DNA from: Phenylobacterium sp. CCH9-H3
Lineage (GTDB): Bacteria; Pseudomonadota; Alphaproteobacteria; Caulobacterales; Caulobacteraceae
Direction: 5' to 3'
DNA length: 28,332 nt
Assembly: GCF_001557235.1 (NCBI RefSeq)
Contig: NZ_LSJI01000040.1
Coordinates: 1 to 28,332, forward strand
Shown: in pieces, positions 6,433 through 14,068 of the stretch
Position numbering within the stretch: the first letter of the stretch is position 1
Layout: each line of letters starts with the position of its first letter
Notes under the pieces: generated by a model
Database searches by the model: none
Seen by the model: the letters and a program-made list of their open reading frames with translations, nothing else
What the model was told of the DNA's origin: nothing
Made by a program: the position numbers and the translations under genes

Positions 6433-7113
6433 GTGAGCCACTGGCGCAGCCGCATGCTGAAGCCGCCGGGGCCGCTGGACCGTGCCGCCCGCGGCGTCCA
6501 GGGACGGATCAACCGGATCATTCCGGAGACGGCGCACGCCGCCATCACCGCCGTCGTCGAGCGGATGACGCGCACCATCCTCACCGGCGCCGACATGACG
6601 ACCGCCCGGCCGGTGATCGGCGAGTCCCTGGCCCAGCGCGACCGGCGCGCCCTGGCCGCCCTGGACTCCTACCGGAAGACCGCGGCCGTCGAAGGCGGCG
6701 TGGCCGGGGCGGGCGGGTTCTGGCTGGCCCTGGCCGACTTCCCCGCGCTGCTGGTCATCAAGATCAAGCTGCTGTTCGACCTCTCCGCGATCTACGGCCA
6801 TCCGTCCGACCGGTTCGAGGAGCGCCTCTACATCCTCGAGCTCTTCCAGCTGGCCTTCTCGGCGGCCGAGCACCGGGCCGCCGTGTTCCATGGCCTGGAG
6901 GACTGGGACGGGCGAGAGCACCCCGCCGATTTCGAACACTTCGACTGGCGCGCCTTCCAGCGCGAGTACCGCGACTACATCGACCTGGCCAAGCTGGCCC
7001 AGATGATCCCCGTGGTGGGGGCGCCCATCGGGGCCTTCGTGAACTGGCGCCTGCTGGAGCGGCTGGGCGACACCGCCATGAACGGCTACCGTATGCGCTG
7101 GCTCGCGCGTTAG
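6433..7113 (+). CDS. EcsC family protein
   Basis: The body matches the EcsC family of alphaproteobacteria: LDRAARGVQGRINRIIPE, GGVAGAGGFWLALADFPALL (a hydrophobic segment), IKIKLLFDLSAIYGHP, and a C-terminal YIDLAKLAQMIPVVGAPIGA that is also hydrophobic. EcsC proteins are peripheral or membrane-associated and poorly understood. The start is uncertain. Family-like sequence (DDAYETWARAEV) begins upstream of the GTG at 6433, yet no ATG, GTG or TTG lies in frame between the stop of the small gene (6370) and 6433. The next upstream candidates (a GTG, then an ATG at 6142) lie inside or before the small gene, where codon bias is poor. The coordinates given are a minimum. Confidence 0.8.
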   Translation: MSHWRSRMLKPPGPLDRAARGVQGRINRIIPETAHAAITAVVERMTRTILTGADMTTARPVIGESLAQRDRRALAALDSYRKTAAVEGGVAGAGGFWLALADFPALLVIKIKLLFDLSAIYGHPSDRFEERLYILELFQLAFSAAEHRAAVFHGLEDWDGREHPADFEHFDWRAFQREYRDYIDLAKLAQMIPVVGAPIGAFVNWRLLERLGDTAMNGYRMRWLAR

Positions 7114-7119
7114 GCCCTC

Positions 7120-7596
7120 ATGCGCGCCGCCCTCCCCAGCCTCCTCCTGCTCGCCTTCGTCGCGGGCGCAGCGCAGGCGCAGACGCCAATCACCGAGACG
7201 GCGGTCCGCGCCTTCGTGGCGCGCCAGCAGGCGGCCTGGAACACCGACGACCACGATCGCTTCTTCGCGGGCTTCACCCCCGAGGCGCGCTTCACCGACC
7301 AGGCCTATGTGGGCGACAAGCCGCCCGTGCCCTATGGAACCTCGACCCTGGCGCAGGCCCGCGCCCAGGCTCTACGGATGCGCGGCAAGGCCCGCGAGGC
7401 GGTGGAGGTGACCCGCATCGAGATCGCCCCCGACGGCCGTTCGGCCCGGGTGCTGGCGCGGGTGGGATCCAGGGTGGAGACGGACGGCCGCGTCCGGCGC
7501 CTCTGCGCCTCGCGGCTGCAGACCATCGTGCTGGCGGGCGGACGGCTGCGGGCCACCGGCAAGACCGACACTTTCGTGAAGTGCCGCGGAGGATGA
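7120..7596 (+). CDS. Exported SnoaL/NTF2-like protein, 158 aa
   Basis: A signal peptide (residues 1-20, MRAALPSLLLLAFVAGAAQA, cleaved before QTPITE) leads into a small alpha+beta domain: TAVRAFVARQQAAWNTDDHDRFFAGFTPEARFTD is the helix-rich opening of an NTF2-like cone, followed by beta strands (EVTRIEIAPDGRSARVLARV, RLQTIVLAGGRLRATGK). Two cysteines (CASR and VKCRGG) could form a disulphide in the periplasm. No catalytic residues can be named. The gene starts 7 bp after the EcsC stop and is followed 33 bp later by the cyclophilin gene, so the three may share a transcript. Confidence 0.72.
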   Translation: MRAALPSLLLLAFVAGAAQAQTPITETAVRAFVARQQAAWNTDDHDRFFAGFTPEARFTDQAYVGDKPPVPYGTSTLAQARAQALRMRGKAREAVEVTRIEIAPDGRSARVLARVGSRVETDGRVRRLCASRLQTIVLAGGRLRATGKTDTFVKCRGG

Positions 7597-7629
7597 CGCA
7601 GGCCGGCGCCTGGGGCTAACCTCAACGCC

Positions 7630-8379
7630 ATGCTCCGCCGCACCCTGATCGCGCTCGCTGCCGCCGCCGTCTTCGCCGCCACCGCCCAGGCCCAGCCGGC
7701 GCCTGCGCCGGCCGTTCCCGCCGCAACGCCGACGCCGAAGCCGCCCGCCAAGCCCAACCCCCGCGTGAAGATCGAGACCGCCCAGGGCGCCATCGTCGTG
7801 GAGCTCTACGCCGACAAGGCGCCGATCACCGTGGCCAACTATCTGCGCTACGTGGACCGCGGCCTGTTCAACGGCGCGACCTTCTACCGGGCCTCGCGGC
7901 CGCCGGGCTACACGGCCACCGACTACGGCTCGATCCAGGGCGGCCTGCAGAACGACCCCAAGAAGGTGCTGCCGCCCATCGCCCACGAGTCCACGGCCAA
8001 GACCGGGCTCAAGCACGGAGACGGCACGATCTCGATGGGCCGGCATGCGCCGGGGACCGCCCAGTCGGACTGGTTCATCACCCTGGGCGACATGAGCTAC
8101 CTCGACGCCGACCCTAAGAATCCCCGGGGCTCGCCCGGCTTCGCCGCCTTCGGCCAGGTGGTCGAGGGACTGGACGTGGTGAAGAAGATCATCGCCCTGC
8201 CGGTGGACCCCAACAAGGGCGAAGGGGCGATGAAGGGTGAGATCCTGAAGCAGCCGGTCCGCATCACCCGCGTCTCCCGGGTCGCCACCCCCGCGCCGGC
8301 GCCGACGCCTGCGCCGCCCCCTCCCGCATCGCCGGACCCGCCGCCGGCGGCGGCCGAACCTTCACCCGCTTCTAACTGA
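7630..8379 (+). CDS. Periplasmic cyclophilin-type peptidyl-prolyl isomerase, 249 aa
   Basis: A signal peptide (cleavage near TAQA-QPAP) and an Ala/Pro/Lys linker precede a cyclophilin domain (about residues 43-215): VKIETAQGAIVVELYADKAP, the NGATFYRASR strand, GTISMGR, the SDWFITLGD strand, and FGQVVEGLDVVKKI. The usual FHR and Q-FFI residues are changed to FYR and DWFI, as in many bacterial periplasmic members, so activity may be low. The C-terminus is a Pro/Ala-rich tail of about 30 residues. The enzyme class catalyses cis-trans isomerisation of X-Pro bonds during folding of exported proteins. Confidence 0.9.
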   Translation: MLRRTLIALAAAAVFAATAQAQPAPAPAVPAATPTPKPPAKPNPRVKIETAQGAIVVELYADKAPITVANYLRYVDRGLFNGATFYRASRPPGYTATDYGSIQGGLQNDPKKVLPPIAHESTAKTGLKHGDGTISMGRHAPGTAQSDWFITLGDMSYLDADPKNPRGSPGFAAFGQVVEGLDVVKKIIALPVDPNKGEGAMKGEILKQPVRITRVSRVATPAPAPTPAPPPPASPDPPPAAAEPSPASN

Positions 8380-8389
8380 GATTTTCGTC

Positions 8390-8419
8390 TTGATTTGAGA
8401 CACAAGTCTCATTTATAGC
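8390..8419 (+). promoter_or_regulatory. Promoter with embedded operator for the NTF2/TetR pair
   Basis: TTGATT (8390-8395) and TATAGC (8414-8419) are separated by 18 bp. The spacer is filled by the inverted repeat TGAGAC-ACAA-GTCTCA (8396-8411). An operator between the -35 and -10 boxes is the classical arrangement for repression. The second gene of the unit encodes a TetR-type regulator, so autoregulation is expected. It is followed by a GGAGG sequence and the ATG at 8447. Confidence 0.55.
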
Positions 8420-8446
8420 GCCGCCATTGGATGATGGAGGCGGCGC

Positions 8447-8866
8447 ATGGCCCTTTCCCGCGCTCAGATGGACGCCCGGATCGACGAGCACTTCGGCTAT
8501 GAGCAGGCCGACGACGTGGCCGGGGTGCTCGCGACCCTGACCCCCGACTGCGAGCACGACATCGTGGGCTCGCCCACGGGTCCGACGGTGGGGCCGGACG
8601 GCGCCCGGGGGTTCTACGAAGGCCTGTTCGCGGACCTGGCCGACGGGCGGATCTCGACGGTCCGCCGGCTCTACGGCGAGGACTTCCTGGTGGACGAGAG
8701 CGTCTGGACCGGCCGCGCGCCGGGCCGGCCGTTCGGCCTGGAGGGCCGCGACCGGCCGCTGACGTTCCGGCTGCTGCACGTGGTGGAATATGCCGACGAC
8801 GGCCGGATGAAGCGCGAAAACGTCTGGATCGACCTGGCGGCGATCCTGCAGCAGCTGCCGCAATGA
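8447..8866 (+). CDS. NTF2-like (SnoaL-type) protein, 139 aa
   Basis: A cytoplasmic protein with the nuclear transport factor 2 fold: an N-terminal helix pair (MDARIDEHFGYEQADDVAGVLATLTPDCEHDIVG), then GARGFYEGLFADLADGRI and curved beta strands (LTFRLLHVVEYADDGRMKRENVW). Families of this type include small enzymes and ligand-binding proteins acting on hydrophobic molecules. The conserved Asp/His pattern of known isomerases cannot be assigned. The ATG has GGAGG seven bases upstream. It overlaps the TetR gene by ATGA, so the TetR protein is likely to respond to a ligand handled by this protein. Confidence 0.8.
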   Translation: MALSRAQMDARIDEHFGYEQADDVAGVLATLTPDCEHDIVGSPTGPTVGPDGARGFYEGLFADLADGRISTVRRLYGEDFLVDESVWTGRAPGRPFGLEGRDRPLTFRLLHVVEYADDGRMKRENVWIDLAAILQQLPQ

Positions 8867-9444
8867 GCGGGGCGCGCGCCAACCGGCGCCTGCGCACCCG
8901 CAAGGACCTGCTGGACGCGGCCGTCCGGCTGAGCCGCGAGGCCGCCGCGCCCAGCTTCGAGGCGATCGCCGAGGCGGCCATGGTCTCCCGCGCCACGGCC
9001 TATCGCTATTTTCCCGGCCTGGACGCCCTGATGTCCGAGGCTGCGGTCCACATGGATACGCCGACCCCCGAGGCTCTCTTCGGCGACGAGCCGTCGACCG
9101 ACGTGCTGGCGCGGGTGGAGAAGCTGGACGATGCGCTGTCGGCCCTGGTGCTGGCCAACGAGGCGCCGCTGCGGGCGCTGCTGGCCCGGACCGTTCAGCA
9201 GCCGCCCGGGGAGACCCCGGTTCGGCAGAACCGCCGCAGCCCGCTGGTGGCCGCCGCCCTGGCCGGCGCCGACCCGCCGCTGGCGCCCGACCGGCTGGAC
9301 CTGCTGGCCAAGGCCCTGCCGCTGCTGTTGGGCATCGAGACGCGGGTGGTCTTCAAGGATGTGCTGCAGCTGGACGACGCCGAGGCGGCGCGCGTCCGCC
9401 GCTGGATGATCCGCGCCCTGGTGGAGGCCGCGCGGAGAGGCTAG
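8863..9444 (+). CDS. TetR/AcrR-family transcriptional regulator, 193 aa
   Basis: The N-terminal helix-turn-helix spans about residues 12-58: RKDLLDAAVRLSREAAAPSF, then AIAEAAMVSRATAYRYFPGLDAL, the standard TetR recognition pattern ending in YRYF. The C-terminal part is all-helical and variable, as expected for a ligand-binding and dimerisation domain. It is translated from an ATGA overlap with the NTF2-like gene. The only inverted repeat with TetR-like geometry nearby, TGAGAC-N4-GTCTCA, lies in the promoter of this unit (8396-8411), so the protein probably represses itself and its partner. The ligand is unknown. Confidence 0.9.
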   Translation: MSGARANRRLRTRKDLLDAAVRLSREAAAPSFEAIAEAAMVSRATAYRYFPGLDALMSEAAVHMDTPTPEALFGDEPSTDVLARVEKLDDALSALVLANEAPLRALLARTVQQPPGETPVRQNRRSPLVAAALAGADPPLAPDRLDLLAKALPLLLGIETRVVFKDVLQLDDAEAARVRRWMIRALVEAARRG

Positions 9445-9454
9445 CGTTCCGGGC

Positions 9455-9931
9455 ATGAGCGAGACGCCGCAGGTCCCCGAGGACGGTTGGAAGCATTCCG
9501 GCGTGCGCGTCGTTCGTGGCGACCAGCTGGACCCGGCGGCCGCGACCACGCCCGGCATGGACCGCGCCGTCGCCATCGACCGCGCCCGAACCGGAGCCCA
9601 GAAGCTCTGGGCCGGAACCGTCCACATCCACGCCAACGCCAAGACCGGCCCGCATCACCACGGCCCCCTGGAGAGCGTGATCTATGTGGTCTCGGGCCGG
9701 GCCCGCATGCGGTGGGGCGAGCATCTGGAGTTCGTGGCCGAGGCGGGGCCGGGCGACTTCATCTATGTGCCGCCCTTCGTCCCGCACCAGGAGATCAACG
9801 CCTCGACCGACGAGACCCTGTCTTGCGTCCTGGTGAGGTCCGACAGCGAGGCGGTGGTGGTGAACCTGGAGATCGAGCCCGCGGAAACGCCCGAAGGCGT
9901 CGCCTGGATCGACCCGATCCATCGGGGCTAG
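9455..9931 (+). CDS. Cupin-domain protein, 158 aa
   Basis: A single cupin barrel: motif 1 is KTGPHHHGPLESVIYVVSGR (histidines plus Glu as metal ligands) and motif 2 is GDFIYVPPFVPHQEINAS with the fourth ligand His. The metal site therefore looks complete. The N-terminal segment (GVRVVRGDQLDP) and C-terminal strands (VVVNLEIEPAE) complete the fold. It could be a small isomerase, dioxygenase or sensor; the sequence does not decide. The gene begins 10 bp after the TetR stop and may belong to the same transcript. It is followed by a strong hairpin. Confidence 0.87.
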   Translation: MSETPQVPEDGWKHSGVRVVRGDQLDPAAATTPGMDRAVAIDRARTGAQKLWAGTVHIHANAKTGPHHHGPLESVIYVVSGRARMRWGEHLEFVAEAGPGDFIYVPPFVPHQEINASTDETLSCVLVRSDSEAVVVNLEIEPAETPEGVAWIDPIHRG

Positions 9932-9954
9932 GCGACTGCGGCCGCGATTTGGGA

Positions 9955-9974
9955 TTCCCCCGCTCGCGGGGGAA
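9955..9974. terminator. Strong hairpin between convergent genes
   Basis: TTCCCCCG (9955-9962) and CGGGGGAA (9967-9974) form a perfect 8-bp stem with the tetraloop CTCG, between the cupin gene and the convergent cyclase-like gene. It lacks a long T-run but is well placed to end both transcripts. Confidence 0.6.
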
Positions 9975-9982
9975 GCGGGGCG

Positions 9983-10606
9983 CTAGACCACCGCGTGATA
10001 GGTCAGGGCCAGGCCGGAGATGCTGGCGCGTTCCTGCGTGGTCTTCACCATCTCCGGCAGTTCGGCGCGGGCCGCCTCGGTAAGCAGGATCATGCCACCC
10101 TGGGCCACGTCCTCGCCGAGCTTCGACGTTAGGTTCACCTCGTCGCCGAACAGGTCGTGGCCGCCCAGGACGAGGATGTCGCCGAAGCCGACGCCGATCG
10201 AGGCGTAGAGGCGCCGGGTCGCGGGCAGCAGCACGTTGACGGTGTTGAGCTGGCGCATGATCTCGCGCGCCGCCGCCACCGCCTGATCGACGTCCTCGAA
10301 CAGGCAATAGAGGTTGTCCGCCTCGGCCTTCACCAGCGTCCCGCCGCACGCCTCGATGGTCGGGACCGCCAGCAGCCGCATCTGGTGGATCATCAGCAGG
10401 AAGGAGACCACACCGTGCACCTGGGTGGTGCGCGAGAACCCGCTCATGTCCAGCACCAGCACCGCCCGGCGTTGGGTGAACTCGCGTTCGATCGTCTCCG
10501 AGATCTCCACCCGCAGTTCCGGATGGTCGATGATCTGCGAGAGCAGCTCGTTCAGCCGCTCACGCGTGTTGAGCGGCTCGGCCGCCTCCAGCACGACGTG
10601 GTTCAT
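9983..10606 (-). CDS. Adenylate/guanylate cyclase domain protein, 207 aa
   Basis: A soluble protein made almost only of a class III cyclase domain (about residues 45-200). Metal ligands are visible: Asp53 in AVLVLDMSGFSRTT and Asp97 in TLVKAEADNLYCLF, with Lys93 at the place of the purine-binding lysine. In the segment LFGDEVNLTSKLGED the transition-state Asn159 is kept, but the usual Arg four residues later is Lys163. A short N-terminal helical region precedes the domain; there is no membrane span. It may make cAMP/cGMP weakly or act as a nucleotide sensor. It is a single gene, convergent with the cupin gene. Confidence 0.8.
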   Translation of the reverse strand: MNHVVLEAAEPLNTRERLNELLSQIIDHPELRVEISETIEREFTQRRAVLVLDMSGFSRTTQVHGVVSFLLMIHQMRLLAVPTIEACGGTLVKAEADNLYCLFEDVDQAVAAAREIMRQLNTVNVLLPATRRLYASIGVGFGDILVLGGHDLFGDEVNLTSKLGEDVAQGGMILLTEAARAELPEMVKTTQERASISGLALTYHAVV

Positions 10607-10700
10607 GACGCCTCCCCAGGCCGTACGATGGCAACGCGGGGCCGGACGAGAGTCAAGGCGAGGCTCGCATCGGGCGAGTCATGGACTATGTCATGGAGCC

Positions 10701-11471
10701 ATGACCGCTGTTCCGGCCAAACCCGCCGCCCCGCCCAACAACATGATCGGCCTCGGCCTGCTGGCCGCCTTCCTGGCGTTCGGCGCGGCGCTAGTCCTGG
10801 GGCCGCCCGGAAAGACGCCGCTGACCATCGCCTTCATCATGACGGGATGGGTCCTGGCGGTGATGGCGCACGAGTTCGCCCACGCGGGCGTCGCCTGGCT
10901 GGCCGGCGACCACACGGTGCGGGAGAAGGGCTACCTCTCGTTCGATCCCCGGCGCTACGGCGACCTGGGCACCAGCTTGGTGATCCCGCTGATCGCCCTG
11001 GCGCTGGGGGGGATCGGCTTTCCGGGGGGCGCGGTCTATCTGCGCAACGACCTGATGCGGGGCCCCGGCTGGCGGGCGGCCGCGTCGCTCGCCGGTCCCG
11101 GCGCCACGCTGCTGGTGCTGCTGCTCCTCGCCTCGGCGGTCGGGCTCTGGCCCCCCGCGGCCGCGCACGGCCCGCTGTTCGCCGCCCTGGCCATGCTGGC
11201 CTTCCTGCAGGCCACGGCCCTGGTGCTGAACCTGCTTCCCCTGCCCGGCCTGGACGGCTTCAACGCCATCCGCCCGTTCATGCCCCGGTCCTGGGCGCCG
11301 GCGATCCGCAAGGCCGAGGGCGTCGCCCTGTTGCTGCTGCTGGCGGCGGTGTTCCTCGTGCCCGGGTTCAGCGACCTGTTGTTCGGCGTGGCCGTGGTGC
11401 TGGCGGCCGCCCTGGGCGTGCCGATCGAGGCCATGCAGGCGGGTTGGGACGCCTTCCATTTCTGGCGCTGA
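10701..11471 (+). CDS. Site-2 protease family (M50) membrane metalloprotease, 256 aa
   Basis: Six or so hydrophobic segments carry the M50 signature: HEFAH (His57, Glu58, His61) in the second helix and LNLLPLPGLDGFNAIRP (Asn177, Asp185) in a late helix, which together make the zinc site. Between them GGIGFPGGAVYLR and AASLAGPGATLLVLLLL are typical of the rhomboid-unrelated, short S2P-like proteins. There is no PDZ domain, so it resembles the minimal SpoIVFB-like or YwhC-like branch and not RseP. It should cut proteins within the inner membrane; the substrate is unknown. I chose the ATG at 10701, since the upstream frame is the shadow of the cyclase gene. Confidence 0.88.
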   Translation: MTAVPAKPAAPPNNMIGLGLLAAFLAFGAALVLGPPGKTPLTIAFIMTGWVLAVMAHEFAHAGVAWLAGDHTVREKGYLSFDPRRYGDLGTSLVIPLIALALGGIGFPGGAVYLRNDLMRGPGWRAAASLAGPGATLLVLLLLASAVGLWPPAAAHGPLFAALAMLAFLQATALVLNLLPLPGLDGFNAIRPFMPRSWAPAIRKAEGVALLLLLAAVFLVPGFSDLLFGVAVVLAAALGVPIEAMQAGWDAFHFWR

Positions 11472-11601
11472 GGATTCGCTGACCGCGGTTTCGCCTCACA
11501 GGCGCAATCCGTTGCTGAGCGGCGCGCGGGTGGGCTACTGCCATATCGAACACGTTCTGCGGGGCACGGGTCGCGGGACGAGCCATATCGGGGCTTCACT
11601 G

Positions 11602-11871
11602 ATGAAACGCCTAGTCGCCGCAGCGTCCGTCGCCGCCGGCCTCCTCTTCGCGACCGCCGGCCATGCGGTCGAGGTCTACGACCAGCCGCTCACCACCGAA
11701 GGCGACTCGCCGCTGACGGCGGAGCCGGCCCATCCCGCCGCCGCGGGCCTGGAGAACCTCTACCACCTGGCCGGCTCGGTTCCCGAGCCGATGACCTGGG
11801 CGATGATGATCGTGGGCTTCGGCGCCGCGGGCCAGATCCTGCGCCGCCGCCGGGCCATGGGTCATCTCTGA
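11602..11871 (+). CDS. Short PEPxxWA-CTERM protein, 89 aa
   Basis: A signal peptide (residues 1-22, MKRLVAAASVAAGLLFATAG) is followed by only about 38 mature residues, then the C-terminal sorting tail: VPEPMTWAMMIVGFG, more hydrophobic residues and an arginine cluster (RRRRAM). Such tails direct export, cleavage by an exosortase-type enzyme and surface delivery. The mature part (YDQPLTTEGDSPLTAEP) is acidic and shows no domain. An upstream in-frame TTG at 11512 exists, but the ATG at 11602 gives a proper signal peptide. No exosortase gene is in the window. Promoter elements are not clear in 11472-11601. Confidence 0.85.
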   Translation: MKRLVAAASVAAGLLFATAGHAVEVYDQPLTTEGDSPLTAEPAHPAAAGLENLYHLAGSVPEPMTWAMMIVGFGAAGQILRRRRAMGHL

Positions 11872-11933
11872 TCCCGCTTGAGGCGCGCACCGCCGCCCGA
11901 TAGCGGCGCGGACGGTCGGTCGGGGAGGGTCGG

Positions 11934-12626
11934 ATGAAGGGCGTCATCAGCCTTGGACAGGCGATCGGCATCTGGCTGCTGATCGTGGCCCTCAGCCTGG
12001 GGGTCGGCCTGATCCCGCTAGCCATCTGGGCCGCCCTGGTGTTCCTCGGCGCCTCGGAGCGGGCCGCGAAGGCGAACGAGACCCTCGACCGCACCCTGAT
12101 GACCGGCGAGACCGTGACGGCGCGCGCGATCCAGCATCGCGCCTTCGCCCTCTTCAAGCGCCGCACGGTGATCGCCATCACGTCCAGCCGCATCCTGACG
12201 GTGCAGCGCGGGCTGCTGGGCGGCTTCAGGATGGCCGACATGCAATGGAAGGACCTCAAGGACGCCCGCCTGGAGCAGAACATCCTCGACAGCATCTGCG
12301 GTTCGAACCTGGCCTTCGACAGCCTGCTGCTAGGTCACGCCGGCATCGCAGTGGATGGCGTGCCCAGCGAGGCGGCCTCGGCCATGTACGCCAAGGCCCA
12401 GTACGAGGAGCAGGCCTGGGAGGAGAAGCGGCGCGTGCGCGGCCTGGAGGAAACCCGGGCGGCCTCCGGCGGCGTGACGATCGGGGCGGGCGACGGCGCA
12501 GGACCGGGCGGGGGCGGCGACCGCATGGTCGACGAGATCCGCAAGGCCAAGGACCTGCTGGATTCGGGCGCGATCAACGATGCGGAGTTCCAGGAGATGA
12601 AGGCCAAGATCCTCGGCCGGGCCTGA
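11934..12626 (+). CDS. PH-like and SHOCT domain membrane protein, 230 aa
   Basis: One or two hydrophobic segments at the N-terminus (GIWLLIVALSLGVGLIPLAI) anchor the protein. A PH-like domain follows (about residues 50-130: LMTGETVTARAIQHRAFALF, AITSSRILTVQRGLLGGFRM, WKDLKDARLEQ). After a glycine-rich linker the last 40 residues form a SHOCT motif: DEIRKAKDLLDSGAINDAEFQEMKAKILG. This architecture is frequent in bacteria, and SHOCT is thought to mediate oligomerisation; no function is known. A good GGAGGG lies upstream of the ATG. It is followed by ruvC on the same strand. Confidence 0.85.
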   Translation: MKGVISLGQAIGIWLLIVALSLGVGLIPLAIWAALVFLGASERAAKANETLDRTLMTGETVTARAIQHRAFALFKRRTVIAITSSRILTVQRGLLGGFRMADMQWKDLKDARLEQNILDSICGSNLAFDSLLLGHAGIAVDGVPSEAASAMYAKAQYEEQAWEEKRRVRGLEETRAASGGVTIGAGDGAGPGGGGDRMVDEIRKAKDLLDSGAINDAEFQEMKAKILGRA

Positions 12627-12672
12627 GGCCTTCACCCTCTCTTCACCATTCCAAGCCCTTCGTCATTCGGGC

Positions 12673-13200
<528 letters not shown>

Positions 13201-13220
13201 CCGGCGGCAGGCGGAAAGAA

Positions 13221-13251
13221 AAAGGCGCCGGCTCTGGAGGCCGGCGCCTTT
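13221..13251. terminator. Bidirectional rho-independent terminator
   Basis: AAAGGCGCCGGC (13221-13232) pairs perfectly with GCCGGCGCCTTT (13240-13251) around the 7-base loop TCTGGAG. The A-rich flank on the left and the T's on the right make it work on both strands, ending ruvC and the convergent PEP-CTERM gene. Confidence 0.92.
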
Positions 13252-13270
13252 CCGATCCTGCAGCCAGGCC

Positions 13271-13951
13271 TTAGGCGAAGACCATCGCGCGCCGCCGGCG
13301 CATCAGCGCGCCGACGCCGCCGAAGCCTAGGATCATCATGGCCCAGGTCGCGGGTTCCGGCACCGCGGTTCCAGCGAAGATCGCACCGATGTCACCGATC
13401 TCCAGCGAATAGTTGCCCGAGGCCATCGTCACCGCGGTGATCGCGCTGTCGAAGCTGAAGGTCAGCCGGCCGTTGGTGGTGAACGAGGTCTGGCTGCCGT
13501 TGGCGTCCATGCCCGGCAGGGCGGCGAGAATCGCGCCGGTGACCACCTGGCTGGTGCCGTCGGCGAGGTTGAAGGTGAAGCTGTTGAAGCGGTCGAGAGA
13601 GCCGATGTAGAAGCTGATCGAGCTCAGCAGCGGCGTGTCCAGCGTCACGCTCTGGTTCTTCTGGATGCTCAGATACTGCGTCTCGTCCCAGCTGGCCGGC
13701 GAGAGGGCCGGGGCGGCGCTGAGCTTGGCGGCCGAGCCGGTGAACAGGACGCCGTCACCGACCAACGAGAAGCCCGGACCGCCGAAGACGAGATCGCCCA
13801 GGGTGGCGGCGCCGTCGAAGTCGGTGACCAGGGTTTCGCCCGCGTTCAGGTCGGCCTGGTAGCCGACGAAGGTCACCGCGGCGTTTGCGGAGCCGGCGGC
13901 CATGGCGATCGCCGCCGCGCCCATCAGGGCGTAGAGTGGTTTCAGGTACAT
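13271..13951 (-). CDS. PEPxxWA-CTERM exported protein, 226 aa
   Basis: A signal peptide (residues 1-24, cleavage after SANA) leads to a beta-rich domain of about 170 residues (VTFVGYQADLNAGETLVTDF, ISFYIGSLDRFNSFTFNL, LTFSFDSAITAVTMASG). The sorting tail reads VPEPATWAMMILGFGG and ends in RRRRAM. The beta pattern, with repeated strands and an NSFTFNLADG segment, suggests a lectin-like or extracellular sandwich fold, as in many PEP-CTERM proteins; this is inference. The ATG at 13951 with GGGGA eight bases upstream is preferred to the in-frame TTG at 13966. It probably ends up on the outer surface or in the matrix. Confidence 0.88.
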   Translation of the reverse strand: MYLKPLYALMGAAAIAMAAGSANAAVTFVGYQADLNAGETLVTDFDGAATLGDLVFGGPGFSLVGDGVLFTGSAAKLSAAPALSPASWDETQYLSIQKNQSVTLDTPLLSSISFYIGSLDRFNSFTFNLADGTSQVVTGAILAALPGMDANGSQTSFTTNGRLTFSFDSAITAVTMASGNYSLEIGDIGAIFAGTAVPEPATWAMMILGFGGVGALMRRRRAMVFA

Positions 13952-14068
13952 CCGTCGTATCCCCAAATGGCCGGCAGGCAGGGAGAGCCCGCAAGCGCAC
14001 GCGTCACAGCGAATGGGTAACCATGAGGAAACGGCGGCGGTTCCTGGGGTAACGCGTTTTTTGTCGAG

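Noticed and set aside
11540..11590. Direct repeat GCCATATCG (11540-11548 and 11582-11590) before the short PEP-CTERM gene
   Set aside because: Only 9 bp and without symmetry; could be chance, although the 42-bp spacing is close to four helical turns.
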